Shown here in pieces: positions 50,523-63,770 of a DNA stretch of 64,000 nt. How positions within the stretch are numbered: position 1 is the stretch's first letter; the number at the start of each line of letters is the position of its first letter. This stretch comes from Apostichopus japonicus (Eukaryota; Echinodermata; Holothuroidea; Aspidochirotida; Stichopodidae). Below the pieces are notes generated by a model. That model was not told the DNA's origin. It searched no databases and saw only the letters and a program-made list of their open reading frames with translations. Location of the stretch: the NCBI RefSeq assembly GCF_037975245.1, contig NC_092571.1, forward strand, positions 21,501,917-21,565,916, written 5' to 3'. The position numbers and the translations under genes were made by a program.

Positions 50523-53500
50523 ACAGCAAGTGCCTACACGGGGAGCTGTAAGTATTAGTTAATCCACCTAATATCTCAGTCCATACAGTGGCGTGATGGC
50601 TTGGCGCACTGTGCGAGCTGTTGATCGAGACTCTCTTTTGCATCCGTGGTTCGAACCCCGGGTGATGACGTCTTTTGCCGATCTTTTACAGCAAGTGCCT
50701 ACACGGGGAGCTGTAAGTATTAGTTAATCCACCTAATATCTCAGTCCATACAGTGGCGCGATGGCTTGGCGCACTGTGCGAGCTGATGATCGAGACTCTC
50801 TTTTGCATCCGTGGTTCGAACCCCGGGTGATGACGTCTTTTACAGCAAGTGCCTACACGGGGAGCTGTAAGTATTAGTTAATCCACCTAATATCTCAGTC
50901 CATACAGTGGCGCGATGGCTTGGCGCACTGTGCGAGCTGATGATCGAGACTCTCTTTTGCATCCGTGGTTCGAACCCCGGGTGATGACGTCTTTTGCCGA
51001 TCTTTTACAGCAAGTGCCTACACGGGGAGCTGTAAGTATTAGTTAATCCACCTAATATCTCAGTCCATACAGTGGCGCGATGGCTTGGCGCACTGTGCGA
51101 GCTGATGATCGAGACTCTCTTTTGCATCCGTGGTTCGAACCCCGGGTGATGACGTCTTTTGCCGATCTTTTACAGCAAGTGCCTACACGGGGAGCTGTAA
51201 GTATTAGTTAATCCACCTAATATCTCAGTCCATACAGTGGCGCGATGGCTTGGCGCACTGTGCGAGCTGATGATCGAGACTCTCTTTTGCATCCGTGGTT
51301 CGAACCCCGGGTGATGACGTCTTTTACAGCAAGTGCCTACACGGGGAGCTGTAAGTATTAGTTAATCCACCTAATATCTCAGTCCATACAGTGGCGTGAT
51401 GGCTTGGCGCACTGTGCGAGCTGATGATCGAGACTCTCTTTTGCATCCGTGGTTCGAAACCCGGGTGATGACGTCTTTTGCCGATCTTTTACAGCAAGTG
51501 CCTACACGGGGAGCTGTAAGTATTAGTTAATCCACCTAATATCTCAGTCCATACAGTGGCGCGATGGCTTGGCGCACTGTGCGAGCTGATGATCGAGACT
51601 CTCTTTTGCATCCGTGGTTCGAACCCCGGGTGATGACGTCTTTTACAGCAAGTGCCTACACGGGGAGCTGTAAGTATTAGTTAATCCACCTAATATCTCA
51701 GTCCATACAGTGGCGCGATGGCTTGGCGCACTGTGCGAGCTGATGATCGAGACTCTATTTTGCATCCGTGGTTCGAACCCCGGGTGATGACGTCTTTTGC
51801 CGATCTTTTACAGCAAGTGCCTACACGGGGAGCTGTAAGTATTAGTTAATCCACCTAATATCTCAGTCCATACAGTGGCGCGATGGCTTGGCGCACTGTG
51901 CGAGCTGATGATCGAGACTCTCTTTTGCATCCGTGGTTCGAACCCCGGGTGATGACGTCTTTTACAGCAAGTGCCTACACGGGGAGCTGTAAGTATTAGT
52001 TAATCCACCTAATATCTCAGTCCATACAGTGGCGCGATGGCTTGGCGCACTGTGCGAGCTGATGATCGAGACTCTCTTTTGCATCCGTGGTTCGAACCCC
52101 GGGTGATGACGTCTTTTGCCGATCTTTTACAGCAAGTGCCTACACGGGGAGCTGTAAGTATTAGTTAATCCACCTAATATCTCAGTCCATACAGTGGCGC
52201 GATGGCTTGGCGCACTGTGCGAGCTGATGATCGAGACTCTCTTTTGCATCCGTGGTTGGAACCCCGGGTGATGACGTCTTTTACAGCAAGTGCCTACACG
52301 GGGAGCTGTAAGTATTAGTTAATCCACCTAATATCTCAGTCCATACAGTGGCGCGATGGCTTGGCGCACTGTGCGAGCTGATGATCGAGACTCTCTTTTG
52401 CATCCGTGGTTCGAACCCCGGGTGATGACGTCTTTTACAGCAAGTGCCTACACGGGGAGCTGTAAGTATTAGTTAATCCACCTAATATCTCAGTCCATAC
52501 AGTGGCGTGATGGCTTGGCGCACTGTGCGAGCTGATGATCGAGACTCTCTTTTGCATCCGTGGTTCGAACCCCGGGTGATGACGTCTTTTGCCGATCTTT
52601 TACAGCAAGTGCCTACACGGGGAGCTGTAAGTATTAGTTAATCCACCTAATATCTCAGTCCATACAGTGGCGCGATGGCTTGGCGCACTGTGCGAGCTGA
52701 TGATCGAGACTCTCTTTTGCATCCGTGGTTCGAACCCCGGGTGATGACGTCTTTTACAGCAAGTGCCTACACGGGGAGCTGTAAGTATTAGTTAATCCAC
52801 CTAATATCTCAGTCCATACAGTGGCGCGATGGCTTGGCGCACTGTGCGAGCTGATGATCGAGACTCTCTTTTGCATCCGTGGTTCGAACCCCGGGTGATG
52901 ACGTCTTTTACAGCAAGTGCCTACACGGGGAGCTGTAAGTATTAGTTAATCCACCTAATATCTCAGTCCATACAGTGGCGTGATGGCTTGGCGCACTGTG
53001 CGAGCTGATGATCGAGACTCTCTTTTGCATCCGTGGTTCGAACCCCGGGTGATGACGTCTTTTGCCGATCTTTTACAGCAAGTGCCTACACGGGGAGCTG
53101 TAAGTATTAGTTAATCCACCTAATATCTCAGTCCATACAGTGGCGCGATGGCTTGGCGCACTGTGCGAGCTGATGATCGAGACTCTCTTTTGCATCCGTG
53201 GTTCGAACCCCGGGTGATGACGTCTTTTACAGCAAGTGCCTACACGGGGAGCTGTAAGTATTAGTTAATCCACCTAATATCTCAGTCCATACAGTGGCGC
53301 GATGGCTTGGCGCACTGTGCGAGCTGATGATCGAGACTCTCTTTTGCATCCGTGGTTCGAACCCCGGGTGATGACGTCTTTTGCCGATCTTTTACAGCAA
53401 GTGCCTACACGGGGAGCTGTAAGTATTAGTTAATCCACCTAATATCTCAGTCCATACAGTGGCGCGATGGCTTGGCGCACTGTGCGAGCTGATGATCGAG

Positions 53501-53701
53501 ACTCTCTTTTGCATCCGTGGTTCGAACCCCGGGTGATGACGTCTTTTACAGCAAGTGCCTACACGGGGAGCTGTAAGTATTAGTTAATCCACCTAATATC
53601 TCAGTCCATACAGTGGCGCGATGGCTTGGCGCACTGTGCGAGCTGATGATCGAGACTCTCTTTTGCATCCGTGGTTCGAACCCCGGGTGATGACGTCTTT
53701 T

Positions 53702-56066
53702 ACAGCAAGTGCCTACACGGGGAGCTGTAAGTATTAGTTAATCCACCTAATATCTCAGTCCATACAGTGCCGTGATGGCTTGGCGCACTGTGCGAGCTGA
53801 TGATCGAGACTCTCTTTTGCATCCGTGGTTCGAACCCCGGGTGATGACGTCTTTTGCCGATCTTTTACAGCAAGTGCCTACACGGGGAGCTGTAAGTATT
53901 AGTTAATCCACCTAATATCTCAGTCCATACAGTGGCGCGATGGCTTGGCGCACTGTGCGAGCTGATGATCGAGACTCTCTTTTGCATCCGTGGTTCGAAC
54001 CCCGGGTGATGACGTCTTTTACAGCAAGTGCCTACACGGGGAGCTGTAAGTATTAGTTAATCCACCTAATATCTCAGTCCATACAGTGGCGCGATGGCTT
54101 GGCGCACTGTGCGAGCTGATGATCGAGACTCTCTTTTGCATCCGTGGTTCGAACCCCGGGTGATGACGTCTTTTGCCGATCTTTTACAGCAAGTGCCTAC
54201 ACGGGGAGCTGTAAGTATTAGTTAATCCACCTAATATCTCAGTCCATACAGTGGCGCGATGGCTTGGCGCACTGTGCGAGCTGATGATCGAGACTCTCTT
54301 TTGCATCCGTGGTTCGAACCCCGGGTGATGACGTCTTTTACAGCAAGTGCCTACACGGGGAGCTGTAAGTATTAGTTAATCCACCTAATATCTCAGTCCA
54401 TACAGTGGCGCGATGGCTTGGCGCACTGTGCGAGCTGATGATCGAGACTCTCTTTTGCATCCGTGGTTCGAACCCCGGGTGATGACGTCTTTTACAGCAA
54501 GTGCCTACACGGGGAGCTGTAAGTATTAGTTAATCCACCTAATATCTCAGTCCATACAGTGGCGTGATGGCTTGGCGCACTGTGCGAGCTGATGATCGAG
54601 ACTCTCTTTTGCATCCGTGGTTCGAACCCCGGGTGATGACGTCTTTTACAGCAAGTGCCTACACGGGGAGCTGTAAGTATTAGTTAATCCACCTAATATC
54701 TCAGTCCATACAGTGGCGCGATGGCTTGGCGCACTGTGCGAGCTGATGATCGAGACTCTCTTTTGCATCCGTGGTTCGAACCCCGGGTGATGACGTCTTT
54801 TGCCGATCTTTTACAGCAAGTGCCTACACGGGGAGCTGTAAGTATTAGTTAATCCACCTAATATCTCAGTCCATACAGTGGCGCGATGGCTTGGCGCACT
54901 GTGCGAGCTGATGATCGAGACTCTCTTTTGCATCCGTGGTTCGAACCCCGGGTGATGACGTCTTTTACAGCAAGTGCCTACACGGGGAGCTGTAAGTATT
55001 AGTTAATCCACCTAATATCTCAGTCCATACAGTGGCGCGATGGCTTGGCGCACTGTGCGAGCTGATGATCGAGACTCTCTTTTGCATCCGTGGTTCGAAC
55101 CCCGGGTGATGACGTCTTTTACAGCAAGTGCCTACACGGGGAGCTGTAAGTATTAGTTAATCCACCTAATATCTCAGTCCATACAGTGGCGTGATGGCTT
55201 GGCGCACTGTGCGAGCTGATGATCGAGACTCTCTTTTGCATCCGTGGTTCGAACCCCGGGTGATGACGTCTTTTACAGCAAGTGCCTACACGGGGAGCTG
55301 TAAGTATTAGTTAATCCACCTAATATCTCAGTCCATACAGTGGCGTGATGGCTTGGCGCACTGTGCGAGCTGATGATCGAGACTCTCTTTTGCATCCGTG
55401 GTTCGAACCCCGGGTGATGACGTCTTTTGCCGATCTTTTACAGCAAGTGCCTACACGGGGAGCTGTAAGTATTAGTTAATCCACCTAATATCTCAGTCCA
55501 TACAGTGGCGCGATGGCTTGGCGCACTGTGCGAGCTGATGATCGAGACTCTCTTTTGCATCCGTGGTTCGAACCCCGGGTGATGACGTCTTTTACAGCAA
55601 GTGCCTACACGGGGAGCTGTAAGTATTAGTTAATCCACCTAATATCTCAGTCCATACAGTGGCGCGATGGCTTGGCGCACTGTGCGAGCTGATGATCGAG
55701 ACTCTCTTTTGCATCCGTGGTTCGAACCCCGGGTGATGACGTCTTTTGCCGATCTTTTACAGCAAGTGCCTACACGGGGAGCTGTAAGTATTAGTTAATC
55801 CACCTAATATCTCAGTCCATACAGTGGCGCGATGGCTTGGCGCACTGTGCGAGCTGATGATCGAGACTCTCTTTTGCATCCGTGGTTCGAACCCCGGGTG
55901 ATGACGTCTTTTACAGCAAGTGCCTACACGGGGAGCTGTAAGTATTAGTTAATCCACCTAATATCTCAGTCCATACAGTGGCGCGATGGCTTGGCGCACT
56001 GTGCGAGCTGATGATCGAGACTCTCTTTTGCATCCGTGGTTCGAACCCCGGGTGATGACGTCTTTT
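53702..56066 (+). repeat. 15-monomer HOR-D copy 1 (2365 bp)
   Basis: Begins with an S unit bearing GTGCCGTGATGG, found only here and at 56067. Class order: S L S L S S S L S S S L S L S, with GCGTG in the 6th, 10th and 11th units. Ten S and five L give 2365 bp. Confidence 0.83.
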
Positions 56067-57639
56067 ACAGCAAGTGCCTACACGGGGAGCTGTAAGTATT
56101 AGTTAATCCACCTAATATCTCAGTCCATACAGTGCCGTGATGGCTTGGCGCACTGTGCGAGCTGATGATCGAGACTCTCTTTTGCATCCGTGGTTCGAAC
56201 CCCGGGTGACGACGTCTTTTGCCGATCTTTTACAGCAAGTGCCTACACGGGGAGCTGTAAGTATTAGTTAATCCACCTAATATCTCAGTCCATACAGTGG
56301 CGCGATGGCTTGGCGCACTGTGCGAGCTGATGATCGAGACTCTCTTTTGCATCCGTGGTTCGAACCCCGGGTGATGACGTCTTTTACAGCAAGTGCCTAC
56401 ACGGGGAGCTGTAAGTATTAGTTAATCCACCTAATATCTCAGTCCATACAGTGGCGCGATGGCTTGGCGCACTGTGCGAGCTGATGATCGAGACTCTCTT
56501 TTGCATCCGTGGTTCGAACCCCGGGTGATGACGTCTTTTGCCGATCTTTTACAGCAAGTGCCTACACGGGGAGCTGTAAGTATTAGTTAATCCACCTAAT
56601 ATCTCAGTCCATACAGTGGCGCGATGGCTTGGCGCACTGTGCGAGCTGATGATCGAGACTCTCTTTTGCATCCGTGGTTCGAACCCCGGGTGATGACGTC
56701 TTTTACAGCAAGTGCCTACACGGGGAGCTGTAAGTATTAGTTAATCCACCTAATATCTCAGTCCATACAGTGGCGCGATGGCTTGGCGCACTGTGCGAGC
56801 TGATGATCGAGACTCTCTTTTGCATCCGTGGTTCGAACCCCGGGTGATGACGTCTTTTACAGCAAGTGCCTACACGGGGAGCTGTAAGTATTAGTTAATC
56901 CACCTAATATCTCAGTCCATACAGTGGCGTGATGGCTTGGCGCACTGTGCGAGCTGATGATCGAGACTCTCTTTTGCATCCGTGGTTCGAACCCCGGGTG
57001 ATGACGTCTTTTACAGCAAGTGCCTACACGGGGAGCTGTAAGTATTAGTTAATCCACCTAATATCTCAGTCCATACAGTGGCGCGATGGCTTGGCGCACT
57101 GTGCGAGCTGATGATCGAGACTCTCTTTTGCATCCGTGGTTCGAACCCCGGGTGATGACGTCTTTTGCCGATCTTTTACAGCAAGTGCCTACACGGGGAG
57201 CTGTAAGTATTAGTTAATCCACCTAATATCTCAGTCCATACAGTGGCGCGATGGCTTGGCGCACTGTGCGAGCTGATGATCGAGACTCTCTTTTGCATCC
57301 GTGGTTCGAACCCCGGGTGATGACGTCTTTTACAGCAAGTGCCTACACGGGGAGCTGTAAGTATTAGTTAATCCACCTAATATCTCAGTCCATACAGTGG
57401 CGCGATGGCTTGGCGCACTGTGCGAGCTGATGATCGAGACTCTCTTTTGCATCCGTGGTTCGAACCCCGGGTGATGACGTCTTTTACAGCAAGTGCCTAC
57501 ACGGGGAGCTGTAAGTATTAGTTAATCCACCTAATATCTCAGTCCATACAGTGGCGTGATGGCTTGGCGCACTGTGCGAGCTGATGATCGAGACTCTCTT
57601 TTGCATCCGTGGTTCGAACCCCGGGTGATGACGTCTTTT
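56067..57639 (+). repeat. HOR-D copy 2, first ten monomers
   Basis: Opens with the second GTGCCGTGATGG unit and repeats the class and marker order of 53702 for ten units. The eleventh (57640) is unmarked, and the order then departs. The first unit also has a private GGTGACGACG. Confidence 0.8.
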
Positions 57640-60600
57640 ACAGCAAGTGCCTACACGGGGAGCTGTAAGTATTAGTTAATCCACCTAATATCTCAGTCCA
57701 TACAGTGGCGCGATGGCTTGGCGCACTGTGCGAGCTGATGATCGAGACTCTCTTTTGCATCCGTGGTTCGAACCCCGGGTGATGACGTCTTTTGCCGATC
57801 TTTTACAGCAAGTGCCTACACGGGGAGCTGTAAGTATTAGTTAATCCACCTAATATCTCAGTCCATACAGTGGCGCGATGGCTTGGCGCACTGTGCGAGC
57901 TGATGATCGAGACTCTCTTTTGCATCCGTGGTTCGAACCCCGGGTGATGACGTCTTTTACAGCAAGTGCCTACACGGGGAGCTGTAAGTATTAGTTAATC
58001 CACCTAATATCTCAGTCCATACAGTGGCGTGATGGCTTGGCGCACTGTGCGAGCTGATGATCGAGACTCTCTTTTGCATCCGTGGTTCGAAACCCGGGTG
58101 ATGACGTCTTTTGCCGATCTTTTACAGCAAGTGCCTACACGGGGAGCTGTAAGTATTAGTTAATCCACCTAATATCTCAGTCCATACAGTGGCGCGATGG
58201 CTTGGCGCACTGTGCGAGCTGATGATCGAGACTCTCTTTTGCATCCGTGGTTCGAACCCCGGGTGATGACGTCTTTTACAGCAAGTGCCTACACGGGGAG
58301 CTGTAAGTATTAGTTAATCCACCTAATATCTCAGTCCATACAGTGGCGCGATGGCTTGGCGCACTGTGCGAGCTGATGATCGAGACTCTCTTTTGCATCC
58401 GTGGTTCGAACCCCGGGTGATGACGTCTTTTACAGCAAGTGCCTACACGGGGAGCTGTAAGTATTAGTTAATCCACCTAATATCTCAGTCCATACAGTGG
58501 CGTGATGGCTTGGCGCACTGTGCGAGCTGATGATCGAGACTCTCTTTTGCATCCGTGGTTCGAACCCCGGGTGATGACGTCTTTTGCCGATCTTTTACAG
58601 CAAGTGCCTACACGGGGAGCTGTAAGTATTAGTTAATCCACCTAATATCTCAGTCCATACAGTGGCGCGATGGCTTGGCGCACTGTGCGAGCTGATGATC
58701 GAGACTCTCTTTTGCATCCGTGGTTCGAACCCCGGGTGATGACGTCTTTTACAGCAAGTGCCTACACGGGGAGCTGTAAGTATTAGTTAATCCACCTAAT
58801 ATCTCAGTCCATACAGTGGCGCGATGGCTTGGCGCACTGTGCGAGCTGATGATCGAGACTCTCTTTTGCATCCGTGGTTCGAACCCCGGGTGATGACGTC
58901 TTTTACAGCAAGTGCCTACACGGGGAGCTGTAAGTATTAGTTAATCCACCTAATATCTCAGTCCATACAGTGGCGCGATGGCTTGGCGCACTGTGCGAGC
59001 TGATGATCGAGACTCTCTTTTGCATCCGTGGTTCGAACCCCGGGTGATGACGTCTTTTACAGCAAGTGCCTACACGGGGAGCTGTAAGTATTAGTTAATC
59101 CACCTAATATCTCAGTCCATACAGTGGCGTGATGGCTTGGCGCACTGTGCGAGCTGATGATCGAGACTCTCTTTTGCATCCGTGGTTCGAACCCCGGGTG
59201 ATGACGTCTTTTGCCGATCTTTTACAGCAAGTGCCTACGGGGAGCTGTAAGTATTAGTTAATCCACCTAATATCTCAGTCCATACAGTGGCGCGATGGCT
59301 TGGCGCACTGTGCGAGCTGATGATCGAGACTCTCTTTTGCATCCGTGGTTCGAACCCCGGGTGATGACGTCTTTTACAGCAAGTGCCTACACGGGGAGCT
59401 GTAAGTATTAGTTAATCCACCTAATATCTCAGTCCATACAGTGGCGCGATGGCTTGGCGCACTGTGCGAGCTGATGATCGAGACTCTCTTTTGCATCCGT
59501 GGTTCGAACCCCGGGTGATGACGTCTTTTACAGCAAGTGCCTACACGGGGAGCTGTAAGTATTAGTTAATCCACCTAATATCTCAGTCCATACAGTGGCG
59601 TGATGGCTTGGCGCACTGTGCGAGCTGATGATCGAGACTCTCTTTTGCATCCGTGGTTCGAACCCCGGGTGATGACGTCTTTTGCCGATCTTTTACAGCA
59701 AGTGCCTACACGGGGAGCTGTAAGTATTAGTTAATCCACCTAATATCTCAGTCCATACAGTGGCGCGATGGCTTGGCGCACTGTGCGAGCTGATGATCGA
59801 GACTCTCTTTTGCATCCGTGGTTCGAACCCCGGGTGATGACGTCTTTTGCCGATCTTTTACAGCAAGTGCCTACACGGGGAGCTGTAAGTATTAGTTAAT
59901 CCACCTAATATCTCAGTCCATACAGTGGCGCGATGGCTTGGCGCACTGTGCGAGCTGATGATCGAAACTCTCTTTTGCATCCGTGGTTCGAACCCCGGGT
60001 GATGACGTCTTTTACAGCAAGTGCCTACACGGGGAGCTGTAAGTATTAGTTAATCCACCTAATATCTCAGTCCATACAGTGGCGTGATGGCTTGGCGCAC
60101 TGTGCGAGCTGATGATCGAGACTCTCTTTTGCATCCGTGGTTCGAACCCCGGGTGATGACGTCTTTTGCCGATCTTTTACAGCAAGTGCCTACACGGGGA
60201 GCTGTAAGTATTAGTTAATCCACCTAATATCTCAGTCCATACAGTGGCGCGATGGCTTGGCGCACTGTGCGAGCTGATGATCGAGACTCTCTTTTGCATC
60301 CGTGGTTCGAACCCCGGGTGATGACGTCTTTTACAGCAAGTGCCTACACGGGGAGCTGTAAGTATTAGTTAATCCACCTAATATCTCAGTCCATACAGTG
60401 GCGCGATGGCTTGGCGCACTGTGCGAGCTGATGATCGAGACTCTCTTTTGCATCCGTGGTTCGAACCCCGGGTGATGACGTCTTTTACAGCAAGTGCCTA
60501 CACGGGGAGCTGTAAGTATTAGTTAATCCACCTAATATCTCAGTCCATACAGTGGCGTGATGGCTTGGCGCACTGTGCGAGCTGATGATCGAGACTCTCT

Positions 60601-63600
60601 TTTGCATCCGTGGTTCGAACCCCGGGTGATGACGTCTTTTGCCGATCTTTTACAGCAAGTGCCTACACGGGGAGCTGTAAGTATTAGTTAATCCACCTAA
60701 TATCTCAGTCCATACAGTGGCGCGATGGCTTGGCGCACTGTGCGAGCTGATGATCGAGACTCTCTTTTGCATCCGTGGTTCGAACCCCGGGTGATGACGT
60801 CTTTTACAGCAAGTGCCTACACGGGGAGCTGTAAGTATTAGTTAATCCACCTAATATCTCAGTCCATACAGTGGCGCGATGGCTTGGCGCACTGTGCGAG
60901 CTGATGATCGAGACTCTCTTTTGCATCCGTGGTTCGAACCCCGGGTGATGACGTCTTTTGCCGATCTTTTACAGCAAGTGCCTACACGGGGAGCTGTAAG
61001 TATTAGTTAATCCACCTAATATCTCAGTCCATACAGTGGCGCGATGGCTTGGCGCACTGTGCGAGCTGATGATCGAGACTCTCTTTTGCATCCGTGGTTC
61101 GAACCCCGGGTGATGACGTCTTTTACAGCAAGTGCCTACACGGGGAGCTGTAAGTATTAGTTAATCCACCTAATATCTCAGTCCATACAGTGGCGCGATG
61201 GCTTGGCGCACTGTGCGAGCTGATGATCGAGACTCTCTTTTGCATCCGTGGTTCGAACCCCGGGTGATGACGTCTTTTACAGCAAGTGCCTACACGGGGA
61301 GCTGTAAGTATTAGTTAATCCACCTAATATCTCAGTCCATACAGTGGCGTGATGGCTTGGCGCACTGTGCGAGCTGATGATCGAGACTCTCTTTTGCATC
61401 CGTGGTTCGAACCCCGGGTGATGACGTCTTTTGCCGATCTTTTACAGCAAGTGCCTACACGGGGAGCTGTAAGTATTAGTTAATCCACCTAATATCTCAG
61501 TCCATACAGTGGCGCGATGGCTTGGCGCACTGTGCGAGCTGATGATCGAGACTCTCTTTTGCATCCGTGGTTCGAACCCCGGGTGATGACGTCTTTTACA
61601 GCAAGTGCCTACACGGGGAGCTGTAAGTATTAGTTAATCCACCTAATATCTCAGTCCATACAGTGGCGCGATGGCTTGGCGCACTGTGCGAGCTGATGAT
61701 CGAGACTCTCTTTTCCATCCGTGGTTCGAACCCCGGGTGATGACGTCTTTTGCCGATCTTTTACAGCAAGTGCCTACACGGGGAGCTGTAAGTATTAGTT
61801 AATCCACCTAATATCTCAGTCCATACAGTGGCGCGATGGCTTGGCGCACTGTGCGAGCTGATGATCGAGACTCTCTTTTGCATCCGTGGTTCGAACCCCG
61901 GGTGATGACGTCTTTTACAGCAAGTGCCTACACGGGGAGCTGTAAGTATTAGTTAATCCACCTAATATCTCAGTCCATACAGTGGCGCGATGGCTTGGCG
62001 CACTGTGCGAGCTGATGATCGAGACTCTCTTTTGCATCCGTGGTTCGAACCCCGGGTGATGACGTCTTTTGCCGATCTTTTACAGCAAGTGCCTACACGG
62101 GGAGCTGTAAGTATTAGTTAATCCACCTAATATCTCAGTCCATACAGTGGCGCGATGGCTTGGCGCACTGTGCGAGCTGATGATCGAGACTCTCTTTTGC
62201 ATCCGTGGTTCGAACCCCTGGTGATGACGTCTTTTACAGCAAGTGCCTACACGGGGAGCTGTAAGTATTAGTTAATCCACCTAATATCTCAGTCCATACA
62301 GTGGCGCGATGGCTTGGCGCACTGTGCGAGCTGATGATCGAGACTCTCTTTTGCATCCGTGGTTCGAACCCCGGGTGATGACGTCTTTTACAGCAAGTGC
62401 CTACACGGGGAGCTGTAAGTATTAGTTAATCCACCTAATATCTCAGTCCATACAGTGGCGTGATGGCTTGGCGCACTGTGCGAGCTGATGATCGAGACTC
62501 TCTTTTGCATCCGTGGTTCGAACCCCGGGTGATGACGTCTTTTGCCGATCTTTTACAGCAAGTGCCTACACGGGGAGCTGTAAGTATTAGTTAATCCACC
62601 TAATATCTCAGTCCATACAGTGGCGCGATGGCTTGGCGCACTGTGCGAGCTGATGATCGAGACTCTCTTTTGCATCCGTGGTTCGAACCCCGGGTGATGA
62701 CGTCTTTTACAGCAAGTGCCTACACGGGGAGCTGTAAGTATTAGTTAATCCACCTAATATCTCAGTCCATACAGTGGCGTGATGGCTTGGCGCACTGTGC
62801 GAGCTGATGATCGAGACTCTCTTTTGCATCCGTGGTTCGAACCCCGGGTGATGACGTCTTTTGCCGATCTTTTACAGCAAGTGCCTACACGGGGAGCTGT
62901 AAGTATTAGTTAATCCACCTAATATCTCAGTCCATACAGTGGCGCGATGGCTTGGCGCACTGTGCGAGCTGATGATCGAGACTCTCTTTTGCATCCGTGG
63001 TTCGAACCCCGGGTGATGACGTCTTTTACAGCAAGTGCCTACACGGGGAGCTGTAAGTATTAGTTAATCCACCTAATATCTCAGTCCATACAGTGGCGCG
63101 ATGGCTTGGCGCACTGTGCGAGCTGATGATCGAGACTCTCTTTTGCATCCGTGGTTCGAACCCCGGGTGATGACGTCTTTTGCCGATCTTTTACAGCAAG
63201 TGCCTACACGGGGAGCTGTAAGTATTAGTTAATCCACCTAATATCTCAGTCCATACAGTGGCGCGATGGCTTGGCGCACTGTGCGAGCTGATGATCGAGA
63301 CTCTCTTTTGCATCCGTGGTTCGAACCCCGGGTGATGACGTCTTTTACAGCAAGTGCCTACACGGGGAGCTGTAAGTATTAGTTAATCCACCTAATATCT
63401 CAGTCCATACAGTGGCGCGATGGCTTGGCGCACTGTGCGAGCTGATGATCGAGACTCTCTTTTGCATCCGTGGTTCGAACCCCGGGTGATGACGTCTTTT
63501 ACAGCAAGTGCCTACACGGGGAGCTGTAAGTATTAGTTAATCCACCTAATATCTCAGTCCATACAGTGGCGTGATGGCTTGGCGCACTGTGCGAGCTGAT

Positions 63601-63654
63601 GATCGAGACTCTCTTTTGCATCCGTGGTTCGAACCCCGGGTGATGACGTCTTTT

Positions 63655-63770
63655 GCCGATCTTTTACAGCAAGTGCCTACAGTGGCGCGATGGCTTGGCG
63701 CACTGTGCGAGCTGATGATCGAGACTCTCTTTTGCATCCGTGGTTCGAACCCCGGGTGATGACGTCTTTT
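63655..63770 (+). repeat. truncated L monomer, 116 bp (49-bp deletion)
   Basis: After GCCGATCTTTTACAGCAAGT and GCCTAC the unit jumps straight to AGTGGCGCGATGG. It loses 49 bp that include the GTAAGTAT segment, all three-frame stops and the variable CCACCTAAT stretch. Both edges share TACA, so a 4-bp microhomology deletion is likely. The tRNA-like core with A and B boxes is intact. Loss of the stops opens chance reading frames across this unit on both strands; these are not genes. Confidence 0.92.

Larger units (their letters stand above)
47179..63654 (+). repeat. S-rich zone with GCGTGATGG-marked HORs
   Basis: S units with GCGTGATGG recur throughout. From 50523 on their spacings fall on a small set: 473, 792 and 1111 bp (one S plus one, two or three 319-bp dimers), with 154, 319, 484, 627 and 803 as variants. 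The marked S is usually the second of an S-S pair and followed by L, so the basic block reads S-marked then (L S) repeated. Private changes include CTGTTGATC (48466 and 50523), CTCTATTTTGC (51645 unit), GGTTGGAAC (52118 unit), a 2-bp deletion CCTACGGGG (59213 unit, 163 bp), GATCGAAAC (59849 unit), TTTTCCATCC (61598 unit) and CCCCTGGTG (62071 unit). Confidence 0.85.
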
